From an uncultured Lachnospiraceae bacterium (GTDB lineage: Bacteria > Bacillota > Clostridia > Lachnospirales > Lachnospiraceae): a stretch of DNA of 64,000 bases. The stretch lies in NCBI GenBank assembly GCA_900554205.1, contig USGM01000006.1, positions 4,186 through 68,185 of the forward strand, read 5' to 3'. The number at the start of each line of letters is the position of its first letter. The first letter of the stretch is position 1. The notes below the pieces were generated by a model that was given only the letters and a program-made list of their open reading frames with translations, did not search any database and was not told the origin of the DNA. Shown piece by piece: positions 25,971-34,464 of this stretch. The position numbers and the translations under genes were made by a program.

Positions 25971-26235
25971 AAAAACGCCGGGCCTTCCATCCCGACAGGG
26001 ACCGAAAGCTCGGCGGTACCACCCTAATTGATGCCCGGTCATCTGACACAACCGGAACATCCCTCTCATTCTCCGCTAACGCCGGATTACGCTGTGCTTA
26101 CGCGGCAAAGCTCACCTCGCACAGAACTCCAAGGCAGGTTCCGAACCGTCCGCATAAGAGCCTTTCAGCCGCGCCATCCCCCGGACAGCGCCACGCTCTC
26201 TCTCTGAAATGTTGACAAATCCGTACTATTCCTCT
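25971..26235 (-). ncRNA. T-box leader of proS
   Basis: The T-box consensus AGGGTGGTACCGCC lies at 26012-26025. Downstream, GCCGAGCTTT pairs with AGGCCCGGC and is followed by GTTTTTG (25971-25975), the terminator that competes with the antiterminator. Stem I starts near AGAGAGAGAGCG (about 26200) and contains a CCT proline triplet at 26136-26138 in GGAACCTG, the likely specifier. Uncharged tRNA-Pro should relieve termination. The specifier assignment is inference; the family assignment is firm. This RNA fills the 367-bp gap before proS. Confidence 0.92.
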
Positions 26236-26259
26236 TCAACGTCTCTTCTTATGTAGATG

Positions 26260-26289
26260 ATTGTAGTGCAAGTACACCGCCTTTGTCAA
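26260..26289 (-). promoter_or_regulatory. SigA-type promoter of the proS T-box transcript
   Basis: Minus strand -35 TTGACA (26284-26289), 18-bp spacer, -10 TACAAT (26260-26265). The -35 begins 12 bp after the stop of the aldose epimerase gene. Confidence 0.85.
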
Positions 26290-26300
26290 GACGGAATGCG

Positions 26301-27209
26301 TCAATGCACAATAATCTTAAACGCCGCCCCGCAGCTCTGTCCTGCCGCCACCATGTTGGTGTACGGTCTCTCCTGCAGGGTTCCGTCATAGTCCTTGCTG
26401 TCGCAGATGCCCCACCACGGTTCCATGCAGATATAACCGGCGTTGCTGTCCGGCACAGACCAGATGCCCCACACAGGGCAGTCCGCCTCCAGACGCACAT
26501 ACTCCTTCTTTCCGCTGTCACAGAGGCCGACCGCAGCGATTCCCTGACGCTCTAAGCAAAGCGCATCCTGATCGAAAATGTGCTCTGTCACGGGAAGGAA
26601 GCCGTCCGTCAGCTCAAGACGGGTATGCTCTCCTGTCAGAAGGCCGTCCGGCACACCGATGTCGGTTGACGCAAGCTCCTCCGCCGTCAGCGTCGCGCCG
26701 TCGGCTCCATACAATCTGATGAAGCAGTCCGTTCTCCTGTCAGACTGCGCCGTCTTCTTCAGAGGACAGGCAAATGCCGGATGACCGCCGAAGGAGAAAT
26801 ACATGCTCTCACCGCTGTTGTTAATTACCTTCCATGCCTCGGTCAGGCTTCTCCCCTCAAGTACATAAGAAAGCTCCAACCGGAACGCAAATGGGAACTT
26901 CTTCAATGTCGTCCTGTCGCTCTCAATGGCAAGGGTGATGGAAGCCTCCCCTTGGGAAACCACCGTAAACTCCATGTCCCTCGCAAAGCCGTGTTTCTCA
27001 ATGCTGTAAAAAGTATTCTGATACCGGTATCCTGCCCCCTCGAGCTTCCCGATAAACGGGAACAGCACCGGTGAGGTCTTTCCCCAGAATTTAGGGTCTG
27101 CCTCCCACATATATTCCTGCCCTGTTGCCTTGTCCTGCAAGGACTTCAGTTCCGCCCCAAAGCTCTTTATGACAGCCCTCAGCTGCCCGTTATCCAGAAT
27201 ATACTCCAT
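26301..27209 (-). CDS. Aldose 1-epimerase family protein (LacX-like)
   Basis: 302 residues. Family members interconvert alpha and beta anomers of sugars or hexose-6-phosphates. Conserved parts are VLFPFIGKL, the catalytic-type His in IEKHGFARD, FGGHPAFACPL and the late WGIWSVPDSNAGYICMEPWWG. It resembles the LacX/YeaD-like branch more than GalM proper, so the sugar is not predicted. GGAAGG precedes the ATG. It has no close partner; proS begins its own transcript directly after it. Confidence 0.85.
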   Translation of the reverse strand: MEYILDNGQLRAVIKSFGAELKSLQDKATGQEYMWEADPKFWGKTSPVLFPFIGKLEGAGYRYQNTFYSIEKHGFARDMEFTVVSQGEASITLAIESDRTTLKKFPFAFRLELSYVLEGRSLTEAWKVINNSGESMYFSFGGHPAFACPLKKTAQSDRRTDCFIRLYGADGATLTAEELASTDIGVPDGLLTGEHTRLELTDGFLPVTEHIFDQDALCLERQGIAAVGLCDSGKKEYVRLEADCPVWGIWSVPDSNAGYICMEPWWGICDSKDYDGTLQERPYTNMVAAGQSCGAAFKIIVH

Positions 27210-27263
27210 AATGCCATCCTTCCTATCCCTGTTTTATTTCAACCTTATTCCTATCATAGCACA

Positions 27264-27292
27264 TTGCTTTTTCATAGGAAAGAGTTTATCAT
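27264..27292 (+). promoter_or_regulatory. Promoter of the RluA-type gene
   Basis: -35 TTGCTT (27264-27269), 17-bp spacer, -10 TATCAT (27287-27292), 27 bp before the ATG at 27319, in the gap divergent to the aldose epimerase gene. Confidence 0.6.
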
Positions 27293-27318
27293 GGTCTCAT
27301 TATGGGAAGGGGATAAAA

Positions 27319-28254
27319 ATGGAACGGCGCTTAGAATATCGGATTACAGAAAATGAAGCAGACTGCACGGTAAAGCAATATCTGAAGGCGAAGGGGTATT
27401 CCTCCCAGAGCATGATTGAATTAAAGAAGGAACCGGAGAATGTTCTGGTCAACCGGCAGCCCGCCTTCATGACGCACCGGCTGGCGGACGGCGATGCCCT
27501 CACGATATGCATCCGCGAAAAGACCTCCTCCGAGAAGATTCCTCCCGTGCAGCTCCCGCTGGATATTGTCTATGAGGATGAAGACCTCATGGTCATCAAC
27601 AAGCCCGCCGGAATGCCGATCCATCCGTCCATGGGGAACTATGACAACACAGTTGCAAACGCTCTCGCATGGTATTTTCAGGAGCAGGGCGTTCCCTTTG
27701 TCTTCCGCTGCATCAACCGCCTTGATCGGGACACCTCCGGCCTTACCCTCATCGCAAAGCACTATGTCAGCGCCGGCATCCTGTCCGCCATGGTCGCGGC
27801 AAAATCGACCGATAATCCCCACAACAGCGCGCCGCCCATCCGCCGGGAATACCTCGCCCTTGTCCGCGGCTCCGTACGGCCTCCGCAGGGCACCATAAGC
27901 GCGCCTCTGTCCCGGAAGCCCGGCTCCGTCATAGAGCGTGTGGTGGATTTCGAGCACGGCGAGCACGCCGTCACCCATTACAAGGTCATAGACGAAAAAA
28001 ATGGGCACAGTCTCCTCTCACTTGAGCTGGAGACCGGCCGCACACACCAGATCCGTATTCATATGAAATATCTCGGCTTTCCTCTGATCGGGGACTACCT
28101 GTATAACCCCGACATGGAATTTATGACAAGACAGGCGCTCCACTCCCACCGCCTGTGCTTCACCCACCCCATCACCGGGGAAAGGATGGAATTTACTGCG
28201 CCTCTACCCGACGATATGCGCCGCGTTCTTGAGCCGCAGCCTGATCTCATTTGA
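27319..28254 (+). CDS. RluA family pseudouridine synthase
   Basis: 311 residues from the ATG at 27319 (GGAAGGGGATAAAA upstream); the open frame extends further back without a ribosome site. An S4-like N-terminal part is followed by the catalytic domain: VINKPAGMPIHPS, the motif II RCINRLDRDTSGLTLIAK with the catalytic Asp, LVRGSV, and ETGRTHQIRIHM. It isomerises uridines in 23S rRNA or tRNA; which site cannot be told. The stop overlaps the end of the convergent polyferredoxin gene by 8 bp. Confidence 0.92.
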   Translation: MERRLEYRITENEADCTVKQYLKAKGYSSQSMIELKKEPENVLVNRQPAFMTHRLADGDALTICIREKTSSEKIPPVQLPLDIVYEDEDLMVINKPAGMPIHPSMGNYDNTVANALAWYFQEQGVPFVFRCINRLDRDTSGLTLIAKHYVSAGILSAMVAAKSTDNPHNSAPPIRREYLALVRGSVRPPQGTISAPLSRKPGSVIERVVDFEHGEHAVTHYKVIDEKNGHSLLSLELETGRTHQIRIHMKYLGFPLIGDYLYNPDMEFMTRQALHSHRLCFTHPITGERMEFTAPLPDDMRRVLEPQPDLI

Positions 28255-29062
28255 TGGCATGATGGGGACAATGTTTTTTGCACTCAAGACAGCAGATGCA
28301 TTCCCTGTCCCCGACCTTCTTGACATCCATACGGCATAGCGCTGTGCATTTTCCGCAATGTGTACACAGCTTTTCATCCACCTCGACTCTCTTCACGGAA
28401 TGTCCGGCAAAGAACGAGTAAAATGCCCCGAGCGGGCACAAAAAACGGCAAAATGCCCGGTAACAGAAGCACACCGCCACAAGGATGACAATCAGCAGGA
28501 ACAGCTTCCAGCCGAACAGCGCACCGATCAGCTTTCTCAGCTTTTCCCCCGCAAGCACAAGCGGAATCCCGCCCTCGAGCGTACCAGCCGGACATATATA
28601 TTTGCAGAAGCCCGGCACTGCGTAGAGCAGCGGAATGCCGATCACAAAGACGACCAGAATCACATATTTCAGCCAGCTCAGAGCCGCCGTCACTTTGCTC
28701 TTTTTTTTCTTCGGCACCGGCAGCTTATAGAGAAGCTCCTGAATCAGCCCGAACGGACACACGAAACCACAGATAAACCGCCCGAAGAGCGCCCCGAACA
28801 GCAGCAGCGTGCCCAGCACATAATACGGAACCTTATTTCGGTTCGCCACAAGCGCGCTCTGGAAGCTGCCGAGAGGACAGGAGAGATACGCACCCGGGCA
28901 GGAATAACAGTTCAGCCCCGGCGTACAGACCGCCTTGAGCTTTCCCTGATAAATCTTCCCCTCGTAAAAGCCTGTTATGTGCGCATTCATGAGAACCGCT
29001 GCCAACAGCTGGATATATCTTCTTCTATGATCGCTCAGGCGTTCCTTCCAACTCTTCTTCAT
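28247..29062 (-). CDS. Membrane 4Fe-4S polyferredoxin (NapH/YccM-like)
   Basis: 271 residues from the ATG at 29062, which overlaps the stop of the upstream small gene by one base (TGATG). Five hydrophobic segments alternate with cysteine motifs: NCYSCPGAYLSCPLG near residue 50, two CxxxCP motifs on membrane loops (CGFVCPFG and CRFLCPLGAF, plus CKYICPAG), and at the C-terminus two clusters CTHCGKCTALC and CICCLECKKHCP for [4Fe-4S] centres. Proteins of this type pass electrons across the membrane to periplasmic or extracellular redox partners. The operon with a TlpA-like thioredoxin and a CXXC membrane peptide suggests that the electrons reduce extracytoplasmic disulfides. Confidence 0.88.
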   Translation of the reverse strand: MKKSWKERLSDHRRRYIQLLAAVLMNAHITGFYEGKIYQGKLKAVCTPGLNCYSCPGAYLSCPLGSFQSALVANRNKVPYYVLGTLLLFGALFGRFICGFVCPFGLIQELLYKLPVPKKKKSKVTAALSWLKYVILVVFVIGIPLLYAVPGFCKYICPAGTLEGGIPLVLAGEKLRKLIGALFGWKLFLLIVILVAVCFCYRAFCRFLCPLGAFYSFFAGHSVKRVEVDEKLCTHCGKCTALCRMDVKKVGDRECICCLECKKHCPHHAIK

Positions 29063-29202
29063 CAGCCAATCCCTATACATTCAAGGCAGATATATCTCGC
29101 CTTGTTTAATACGCCGACGGGATCACCGCAAACGATCCCGACGACAATCAAAATGAAAGCCAACCCTAAGACAACGATTGTTCCGCCGTGAAGCCTTCTC
29201 AT
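29062..29202 (-). CDS. 46-residue CXXC membrane protein (CD1871A-like)
   Basis: A small gene reading MRRLHGGTIVVLGLAFILIV at the start and NKARYICLECIGIG at the end. One membrane segment (about 8-25) is followed by a short outside or inside tail carrying Cys39-x-x-Cys42. The start overlaps the thioredoxin stop (ATGA) and its stop overlaps the next ATG (TGATG), so it is locked between two redox genes. GAGGAGG lies upstream. It matches what I recall as the CD1871A family of CXXC small proteins in Clostridia, which occur beside such redox genes; function is not established. Confidence 0.85.
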   Translation of the reverse strand: MRRLHGGTIVVLGLAFILIVVGIVCGDPVGVLNKARYICLECIGIG

Positions 29203-29918
29203 TCCGACAGTGCCTCCTCAATCGCTTCCTTATACAGTTCATACTGTTTCTCACAGCCGTATGAGCCCTCAAAGGTCTCGGCTACCGTTCCGTCCTTGTT
29301 AAAGATGACCGTATAGGGAATACCCATAACCCCATACTGATCGTTGACCGTATTGTCCGTGTCATAAATGCACGGCATGGTATAGCCGTTCTGCGAAAGG
29401 AATCTGTGTACTGTCTGGGAGCTCTCCCCGGCATTGATGAGGATAATCCTGACATTGTCCGAATCGCCGTATTCCTCATACAGATCCTGCAATGCGGGCA
29501 TCTCCTCGACACAGGGCCCGCACCATGTCGCCCAGAAATTAATCAGAACGACGGTTCCTGCCTGTTCAGAGAGGGTAAATGTATCTCCTGCATTTGTCTG
29601 GGCAGAGAAATCCATGGCGGAATCTCCATTCCAGACCGCTTCCGCGCTGCTCTCATCCGGTGCTGTGCTCTCCTCGCTGCCGTCTGACTCCGGCTGGGGC
29701 GTCGGCTCTGCCGATGCCGGCGGCTCCGTGCTGCTCTCATCCGGCGCAGTCTGCTCTGCACTGTCCTTCGTGTCCTCACGCCCTGTGCTCTCTTCCGATA
29801 CCGTTTGCGACGTCTGCGAAGACGCATCCTGATACTCTTCGTCGTCCTCCGGCCATAGCATCAACAGCACAAAGAGCACTACAATAACTATAAGAATTGT
29901 TTTAATCGCTTTTTTCAC
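29199..29918 (-). CDS. TlpA-like membrane-anchored thioredoxin
   Basis: 239 residues with a GTG start at 29918 (GAGGAG upstream). An N-terminal anchor (about 4-22) is followed by about 75 residues of Ser, Glu, Pro and Thr, a flexible acidic linker, then a TlpA/ResA-type domain (about 98-239) with FWATWCGPCVEEMPAL and the cis-Pro loop MGIPYTVIF. The domain faces outside and should reduce or shuffle disulfides. It needs an electron source across the membrane; the polyferredoxin two genes downstream is the natural candidate in place of CcdA, which is absent here. Confidence 0.9.
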   Translation of the reverse strand: MKKAIKTILIVIVVLFVLLMLWPEDDEEYQDASSQTSQTVSEESTGREDTKDSAEQTAPDESSTEPPASAEPTPQPESDGSEESTAPDESSAEAVWNGDSAMDFSAQTNAGDTFTLSEQAGTVVLINFWATWCGPCVEEMPALQDLYEEYGDSDNVRIILINAGESSQTVHRFLSQNGYTMPCIYDTDNTVNDQYGVMGIPYTVIFNKDGTVAETFEGSYGCEKQYELYKEAIEEALSE

Positions 29919-29925
29919 CGGTGTC

Positions 29926-30510
29926 TTATCTCCTCTTGGGCGCTTTCTTACGTTCCGTGTACAGCGTTCCGTAGAGAGTAAATTCTATGGCAAAATCGCC
30001 CTGCAACGTTTCGACAAGGTCATCGCTTTCCGGCACGAATACATAGTAATATTCCTTTTTCTTCAAGACACCACGGAGCAGCTTTGCTGAATGTTCACCC
30101 CTTCTCAGCAGCTCCTCCACCGAATCTATAAACATCTCGCTCACTTCGCAATCCATCTCGCAGGGTGTGAGATCCGGTCTGGAGAACTGTATGTAATAAA
30201 AATCGTCCGGATCATCTTCGTTGAGCTCTGATCTCCTCTCGTACACACCGTCAATGTGGACATCCGCGATTGCAAGCCCACCACTTCTGATCATTTCCTG
30301 TATGTCAAACATTGGATTGCCGAAAAGCTGCTTCTTCTGGACACCGAGTTCATCTGCTACAGATGTCGGAACCTGCTCGAAAGCAAAGGCTGACAGCGGA
30401 ACCATAGCCTTATCCTCGCGACCGCATGCGGGGCATTTCCCGTCTGTCAGAACGTTTCCACAGAAAATGCAATAGTTATCTTTCTTCTTTGAAAATGAAA
30501 ATAATCCCAT
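29926..30510 (-). CDS. Zinc-ribbon protein of unknown function
   Basis: 194 residues. Residues about 10-32 form a zinc ribbon, YCIFCGNVLTDGKCPACG, with four cysteines. The rest has no motif I recognise; it is acidic and globular, without signal or membrane segment. A near-perfect promoter stands at 30561-30589 and GGAGGT precedes the ATG. Its stop is 7 bp before the GTG of the TlpA-like gene, so it leads the redox operon, possibly only by cotranscription. Confidence 0.75.
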   Translation of the reverse strand: MGLFSFSKKKDNYCIFCGNVLTDGKCPACGREDKAMVPLSAFAFEQVPTSVADELGVQKKQLFGNPMFDIQEMIRSGGLAIADVHIDGVYERRSELNEDDPDDFYYIQFSRPDLTPCEMDCEVSEMFIDSVEELLRRGEHSAKLLRGVLKKKEYYYVFVPESDDLVETLQGDFAIEFTLYGTLYTERKKAPKRR

Positions 30511-30560
30511 AGTAACCTCCGTTTATTTTACGAGTCCATTCCTTGTTTTCAGTTAGTTCC

Positions 30561-30589
30561 ATTATAGTAAAACCCCAATGTACCGTCAA
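30561..30589 (-). promoter_or_regulatory. SigA-type promoter of the zinc-ribbon/redox operon
   Basis: Minus strand -35 TTGACG (30584-30589), 17-bp spacer, -10 TATAAT (30561-30566), 50 bp before the zinc-ribbon ATG. Confidence 0.85.
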
Positions 30590-30623
30590 CTAAACGAAAG
30601 TATAGGTTTCGTGCTTTATTTAC

Positions 30624-30653
30624 AAAAAAGACCCTACCGCGGTAAGGTCTTTT
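30624..30653 (-). terminator. Intrinsic terminator of mecA
   Basis: Minus strand AAAAGACCTTACC pairs with GGTAGGGTCTTTT, followed by further T; it starts 13 bp after the mecA stop. It may also stop plus-strand transcripts weakly. Confidence 0.85.
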
Positions 30654-30665
30654 AGGAACCATAGC

Positions 30666-31379
30666 TTATCCCCTGAGCTTTTTCAATGCTTTCTCAGGGA
30701 TCAGGCAGGATGCCTGTTCCTTCAACTGCATAATTCTGTTTTCATCCGCCGTATACAGAGCCGCAAACTCCAACGCCTGAATACATGCTCTGCTGTAGCG
30801 TTCATAGGATGCATGCCCTTTCATAAGATGGAGGAAATAAAAGTCTTCCATCTCGTAGAGCGTGCTTTCCACGCGCAGATTTCCCGGAAGTCCCGCTGCG
30901 TAATTCATCACATTGCGGAGACTTGAGAAGACAAACACCGCCTCCGACGGTCTGGCATTCTGCTGCTGTTCCGTCTGGGTCTTCTTTGCCTTCGCGCTCT
31001 CTGCATCCGGCTGTGCTTCCTCCGCCGGTTTATTCTGCCCGGAGGCTGCCCGTTCCGTTGCTTCCCTTGTCTTCTGGAGAATCCGCTTCATCTCCTTGAG
31101 ACATTCCAGAAACTGACCTGTGTCACTGACATCCGGATCCTTATCGGAAAATGTGAGCACAAGCCCCTCGTCCGGCACCATCATGATCTGGAGATCGAAA
31201 GCAAATTTCGGAGGCTTGTAGCCCACCTCCTCGGTTGCCTGTTCAATGATCTCCTGCACAATTTCCTTTGCCTTTTCACTCCGGGTCACGAAATCCTTGT
31301 AATCAATATCGTACTCTTCCAGTTCTTCATTCGACAGAAAGCACTTCACGGTTCTGTCGTCCACACGTTCTATCCTCAT
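30666..31379 (-). CDS. mecA: Adaptor protein MecA
   Basis: 237 residues from the ATG at 31379, which gives the family N-terminus MRIERVDDRTVKCFLS; an ATG 12 bases earlier is nearer to a GGAAAGG site and may be the one used. MecA delivers unfolded or specific proteins to the ClpC-ClpP protease. The N-terminal substrate-binding part (1-about 95) and the C-terminal ClpC-binding domain (about 150-237, VFVFSSLRNVMNYAAGL) are joined by an Ala/Gln/Lys-rich linker. The chemoreceptor gene lies 20-60 bp downstream of its start on the same strand, so both may share a transcript. Confidence 0.9.
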   Translation of the reverse strand: MRIERVDDRTVKCFLSNEELEEYDIDYKDFVTRSEKAKEIVQEIIEQATEEVGYKPPKFAFDLQIMMVPDEGLVLTFSDKDPDVSDTGQFLECLKEMKRILQKTREATERAASGQNKPAEEAQPDAESAKAKKTQTEQQQNARPSEAVFVFSSLRNVMNYAAGLPGNLRVESTLYEMEDFYFLHLMKGHASYERYSRACIQALEFAALYTADENRIMQLKEQASCLIPEKALKKLRG

Positions 31380-31439
31380 TTCTATAACCATGCCTTTCCG
31401 ATGCCTGCAATCCCACAATCGGTACGACAGCTTAATTGA

Positions 31440-33158
31440 TTATACTCTGAAGAACTTCATCTCCTCATTCAGATCGGACGAAATTTCCTTCAGCTTTGTT
31501 GCCTCGTTTGCAAGCATATTAATCGTAGCATTCAGCTCCTCCATGGAAGCTGTTGTCTCCTCTGCCGATGCCGCATTTTCCTCAGAAATTGCAGACAGGT
31601 TTGAAATCACATCAATAACCTTTGTACGTGCACTGTTGCAGGAATCTGCACAGACACGGATCTTCTCGGTTCCATCCTTGGATACGTCGATTCCGGTGCT
31701 TACCTCGCCGAACTTCATCTTGGTGTCGTTCAGCTTCTCCTGCTGTTCCTTCATCAGAACGTCAGCCTGCTTCATCTCATCCATTGTCTTCTGGGACTCG
31801 CTGATCAGCTTGCTGATGATCTGCTGAATCTCTACCGCAGCGTCATTCGACTGTACCGCCAGCTTCTGGATTTCCGTTGCAACCACTGCAAAGCCTCTTC
31901 CTGCTTCTCCTGCTCTTGCAGACTCGATGGAAGCGTTCAGCGACAGCAGGTTTGTCTGGGATGCGATGGAGGTAATCAGCTCTGTTGCCACGCTGATCTT
32001 CTTAATGGATTCATCTGTCAGGCGGATCTGCTCGCCGATCATTCCGATCGCCTCCGAGGTCTTGTCATTGGAAGCGCTCAGGTTCTTCATGGTCTCGGTG
32101 GATTCATCCCCCGCCTTGCCCATCGCGTCAGATGCCTCAGTCAGATTATTCACATTAGTAACAATATCTTCTATTACAGTACCCATCTGGGCGATCTGTC
32201 CGGAAGCATTCTGAATCTCCTCCGCCTGGGATACAGCGCCCTTGGAGATCTCCTCGACAGCACGGCTTACATCATCCGTGGTATTGCTGCACTGTCTCGC
32301 CATCTCGTCAAGGCTGTTTCCCTCCTCATAGAGATGATCCGCAGATGCTTTCAGCCTGCTCATAATTGCAGTCATTCTCTGAATCAGACCGTCTACCGCT
32401 CTCGCCATATCGCCGATCTCGTCCGTGCGGTGGAGAATCTTCTTGTCTACCTGTATATTCAGGTTTCCGGTGGACATCTCCTGAATGGAGCTCTCCGCCA
32501 GAACAATGGACTTCGCCAGACTCGTCGCAGAAATCAGGCTGAGAAGAATCGACACGATCAGCAAAGCTATTGCCATTGCGACAAAGCTGCGAACCTTTAC
32601 ATTAATAAACGCCTCAATCGCTGTCAGCGGCTGACCGGCAAACGCTGCACCGATTACCTTGCCAGACATATCGTACATCGGCACATAGCTTGCCACATAG
32701 GGTCTTCCGTTGATTACAATATCCTTCGTCGTGTAGATTTCACCTGCCTGCAGGGTCGCCCATACGTTATCATCAATGTCGGTTCCGATAATACGCTCTC
32801 CGGTGGAAGCATCCTTCAGGGAGGTCAGCATTCTCGTCTTACCGTAGCAGATCGTCACTTCTGCATCCATGCCGTCCGTATAGACATCGATATTTTCCAT
32901 CTTCTCGGTGAGATTCTCATCGCCCTTCCAGAGGTTGTTGTTCTCATCGACCCTGAACTCACCCTCCATATTATTATATGAGGCCCGAACCGAATTTGCT
33001 AAAAGGCTTACTGCCTCGACAGCCTCATTTTTCAGACCGCTCGACAGGCTGTACCATGCGTAGAACATCAGTGCCATTGAGATGATGAATGCCGGCAGTG
33101 AAATCATCAGAAGCAGTCTCATCTTGATATTAAACTTTCTCTTGCCTTCACTTTGCAT
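31440..33158 (-). CDS. Methyl-accepting chemotaxis protein with Cache-type sensor
   Basis: 572 residues. A membrane segment at about 14-35, an extracytoplasmic sensor (about 36-185) of single-Cache type (MYDMSGKVIGAAFAGQPL), a second membrane segment (about 190-212), a HAMP domain, and a long signalling coiled coil. The conserved hairpin tip that binds CheA/CheW reads SQTNLLSLNASIESARAGEAGRGFAVVA, given here only to identify it by its start SQTNLLSLNA and end GRGFAVVA. No CheB/CheR pentapeptide is at the C-terminus. The ligand is unknown. It implies that the organism is motile or uses the pathway for another output, consistent with the PilZ and GGDEF genes nearby. Confidence 0.93.
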   Translation of the reverse strand: MQSEGKRKFNIKMRLLLMISLPAFIISMALMFYAWYSLSSGLKNEAVEAVSLLANSVRASYNNMEGEFRVDENNNLWKGDENLTEKMENIDVYTDGMDAEVTICYGKTRMLTSLKDASTGERIIGTDIDDNVWATLQAGEIYTTKDIVINGRPYVASYVPMYDMSGKVIGAAFAGQPLTAIEAFINVKVRSFVAMAIALLIVSILLSLISATSLAKSIVLAESSIQEMSTGNLNIQVDKKILHRTDEIGDMARAVDGLIQRMTAIMSRLKASADHLYEEGNSLDEMARQCSNTTDDVSRAVEEISKGAVSQAEEIQNASGQIAQMGTVIEDIVTNVNNLTEASDAMGKAGDESTETMKNLSASNDKTSEAIGMIGEQIRLTDESIKKISVATELITSIASQTNLLSLNASIESARAGEAGRGFAVVATEIQKLAVQSNDAAVEIQQIISKLISESQKTMDEMKQADVLMKEQQEKLNDTKMKFGEVSTGIDVSKDGTEKIRVCADSCNSARTKVIDVISNLSAISEENAASAEETTASMEELNATINMLANEATKLKEISSDLNEEMKFFRV

Positions 33159-33270
33159 AATCTTTCTCTCCTTAGTAAAGTATAGTCTTGCTTATAAAAC
33201 TGGTTGTTCTTATATCATAGCACTTTTTGCCTTAACATGCACTATATATATTAAAATTGCATTAAACTGT

Positions 33271-34440
33271 TTACCAGTACAGTTCCCATTTTTTGTGCAT
33301 CCGAGTGAGCGCCTCCATGTAGAAATAATCGCCCCATGCGTTGCACTCGTCCACACCCTTGTGGTCGCAGGTATTGTAGGGCGAGTGGTTGGAATAGGTG
33401 CTGTGGAGAACCAGACCGTTTGAGGTCTCGAAGTCCTTAACCGCATAGTTGTCATAGACCGACTTCATGAGCTTCGCTGCAAGTCCCTTGTAATATTCCG
33501 CCTCTGCGGGCTCTAAATACTTGCTCATCTCCAGCATGCCGCATGCCGCGATGGACGCGGAAGAGGAATCTCTCGGCTGATCGTCCCCGTCCGTGAACTC
33601 CAGATCCCAGTACGGAACAAGATCCTTGGGCAGATGCTCCAGGAAATACTCCGTAACCTTGCGGAACAGCTCAATGTATTCCTTGCGCCCCGTATACTTA
33701 TAGGCGAGCGCCAGCCCGTATACGCCCCACGCCTGTCCTCTTGCCCACGCGGAGCCGTCACGGTAGCCCTGACAGGTCGCACCGTGATCCGGCGCTCCGG
33801 TCTCCATGTTGAAGAAGAAGGTATGCCAGGTGGAATAGTCCTCCCGGATGACGTTTGCCACAGCCGTATGTATATGCTTCTCTGCAATGTCCCTGTACTT
33901 GTTGTCCCCGGTCTCCTCAGATGCCCAGTACAGCAGCGGAAGATTCAGCAGGCAGTCGATAATCAGGCGGTAATTCCCGGGCTCGTCCATCGCGCCCCAC
34001 GCCTGAATAAATTCTCCCTTTGCATGGTATCGGGTAATCAGCTGGTCGGCTGCCTTGATTGCCGCCTCCCTGCCTTCCTTACTTCCGATCAGCTTGTATG
34101 CCGCCACACAGGAGGGCGAGTACAGGAAGCCCATGTCGTGATGATCCACGGAGATCTTTTTGTCAATTCTCTCAAGGAAATCGTGAACCTGAATCTCTCC
34201 CGCCTTCTTCAGTCTCTCATCCCCGCAGAACTCGTACGCCAGCCAGATCTCGCCCGTCCAGAAGCCAGTCGTCCAATCCCTGTTCTCCACCGGCGGGTAG
34301 AAGCCGTTCTCGCTGTACGCCTGCTGGAATTTGTCCGTAAATTCCGGTAGCACATGAAGAATCTGCCTGCACGCAAAATCCAGTGCGCTCCTGATCTCCT
34401 CCGACGAAATCTCCGGGTAAGCCTCGAATTTCTTTTCCAT
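33271..34440 (-). CDS. GH88 unsaturated glucuronyl hydrolase
   Basis: 389 residues from the ATG at 34440 (AAGGAGAAAAGTTTT upstream), the family's usual length. GH88 enzymes hydrate and remove the 4,5-unsaturated uronic acid that lyases leave on glycosaminoglycan or similar oligosaccharides. The family motifs RDWTTGFWTGEIWLAYE, SVDHHDMGFLYSPSC, TCQGYRDGSAWARGQAWGVYG and the late DHKGVDECNAWGDYFYMEAL are intact. The pair of catalytic Asp residues is presumed to be in VDHHDMGF and DHGATCQGYRDGS. No signal peptide is present, so it acts in the cytoplasm. It lies 24 bp downstream of the sugar-binding-like gene. Confidence 0.93.
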   Translation of the reverse strand: MEKKFEAYPEISSEEIRSALDFACRQILHVLPEFTDKFQQAYSENGFYPPVENRDWTTGFWTGEIWLAYEFCGDERLKKAGEIQVHDFLERIDKKISVDHHDMGFLYSPSCVAAYKLIGSKEGREAAIKAADQLITRYHAKGEFIQAWGAMDEPGNYRLIIDCLLNLPLLYWASEETGDNKYRDIAEKHIHTAVANVIREDYSTWHTFFFNMETGAPDHGATCQGYRDGSAWARGQAWGVYGLALAYKYTGRKEYIELFRKVTEYFLEHLPKDLVPYWDLEFTDGDDQPRDSSSASIAACGMLEMSKYLEPAEAEYYKGLAAKLMKSVYDNYAVKDFETSNGLVLHSTYSNHSPYNTCDHKGVDECNAWGDYFYMEALTRMHKKWELYW

Positions 34441-34464
34441 AAAACTTTTCTCCTTTTTCTGCAC

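Noticed and set aside
33159..33270. SigD-type promoter for the chemoreceptor gene
   Set aside because: TTAAGGC and GATAT occur but spacing and the CCGATAT core do not fit well enough.
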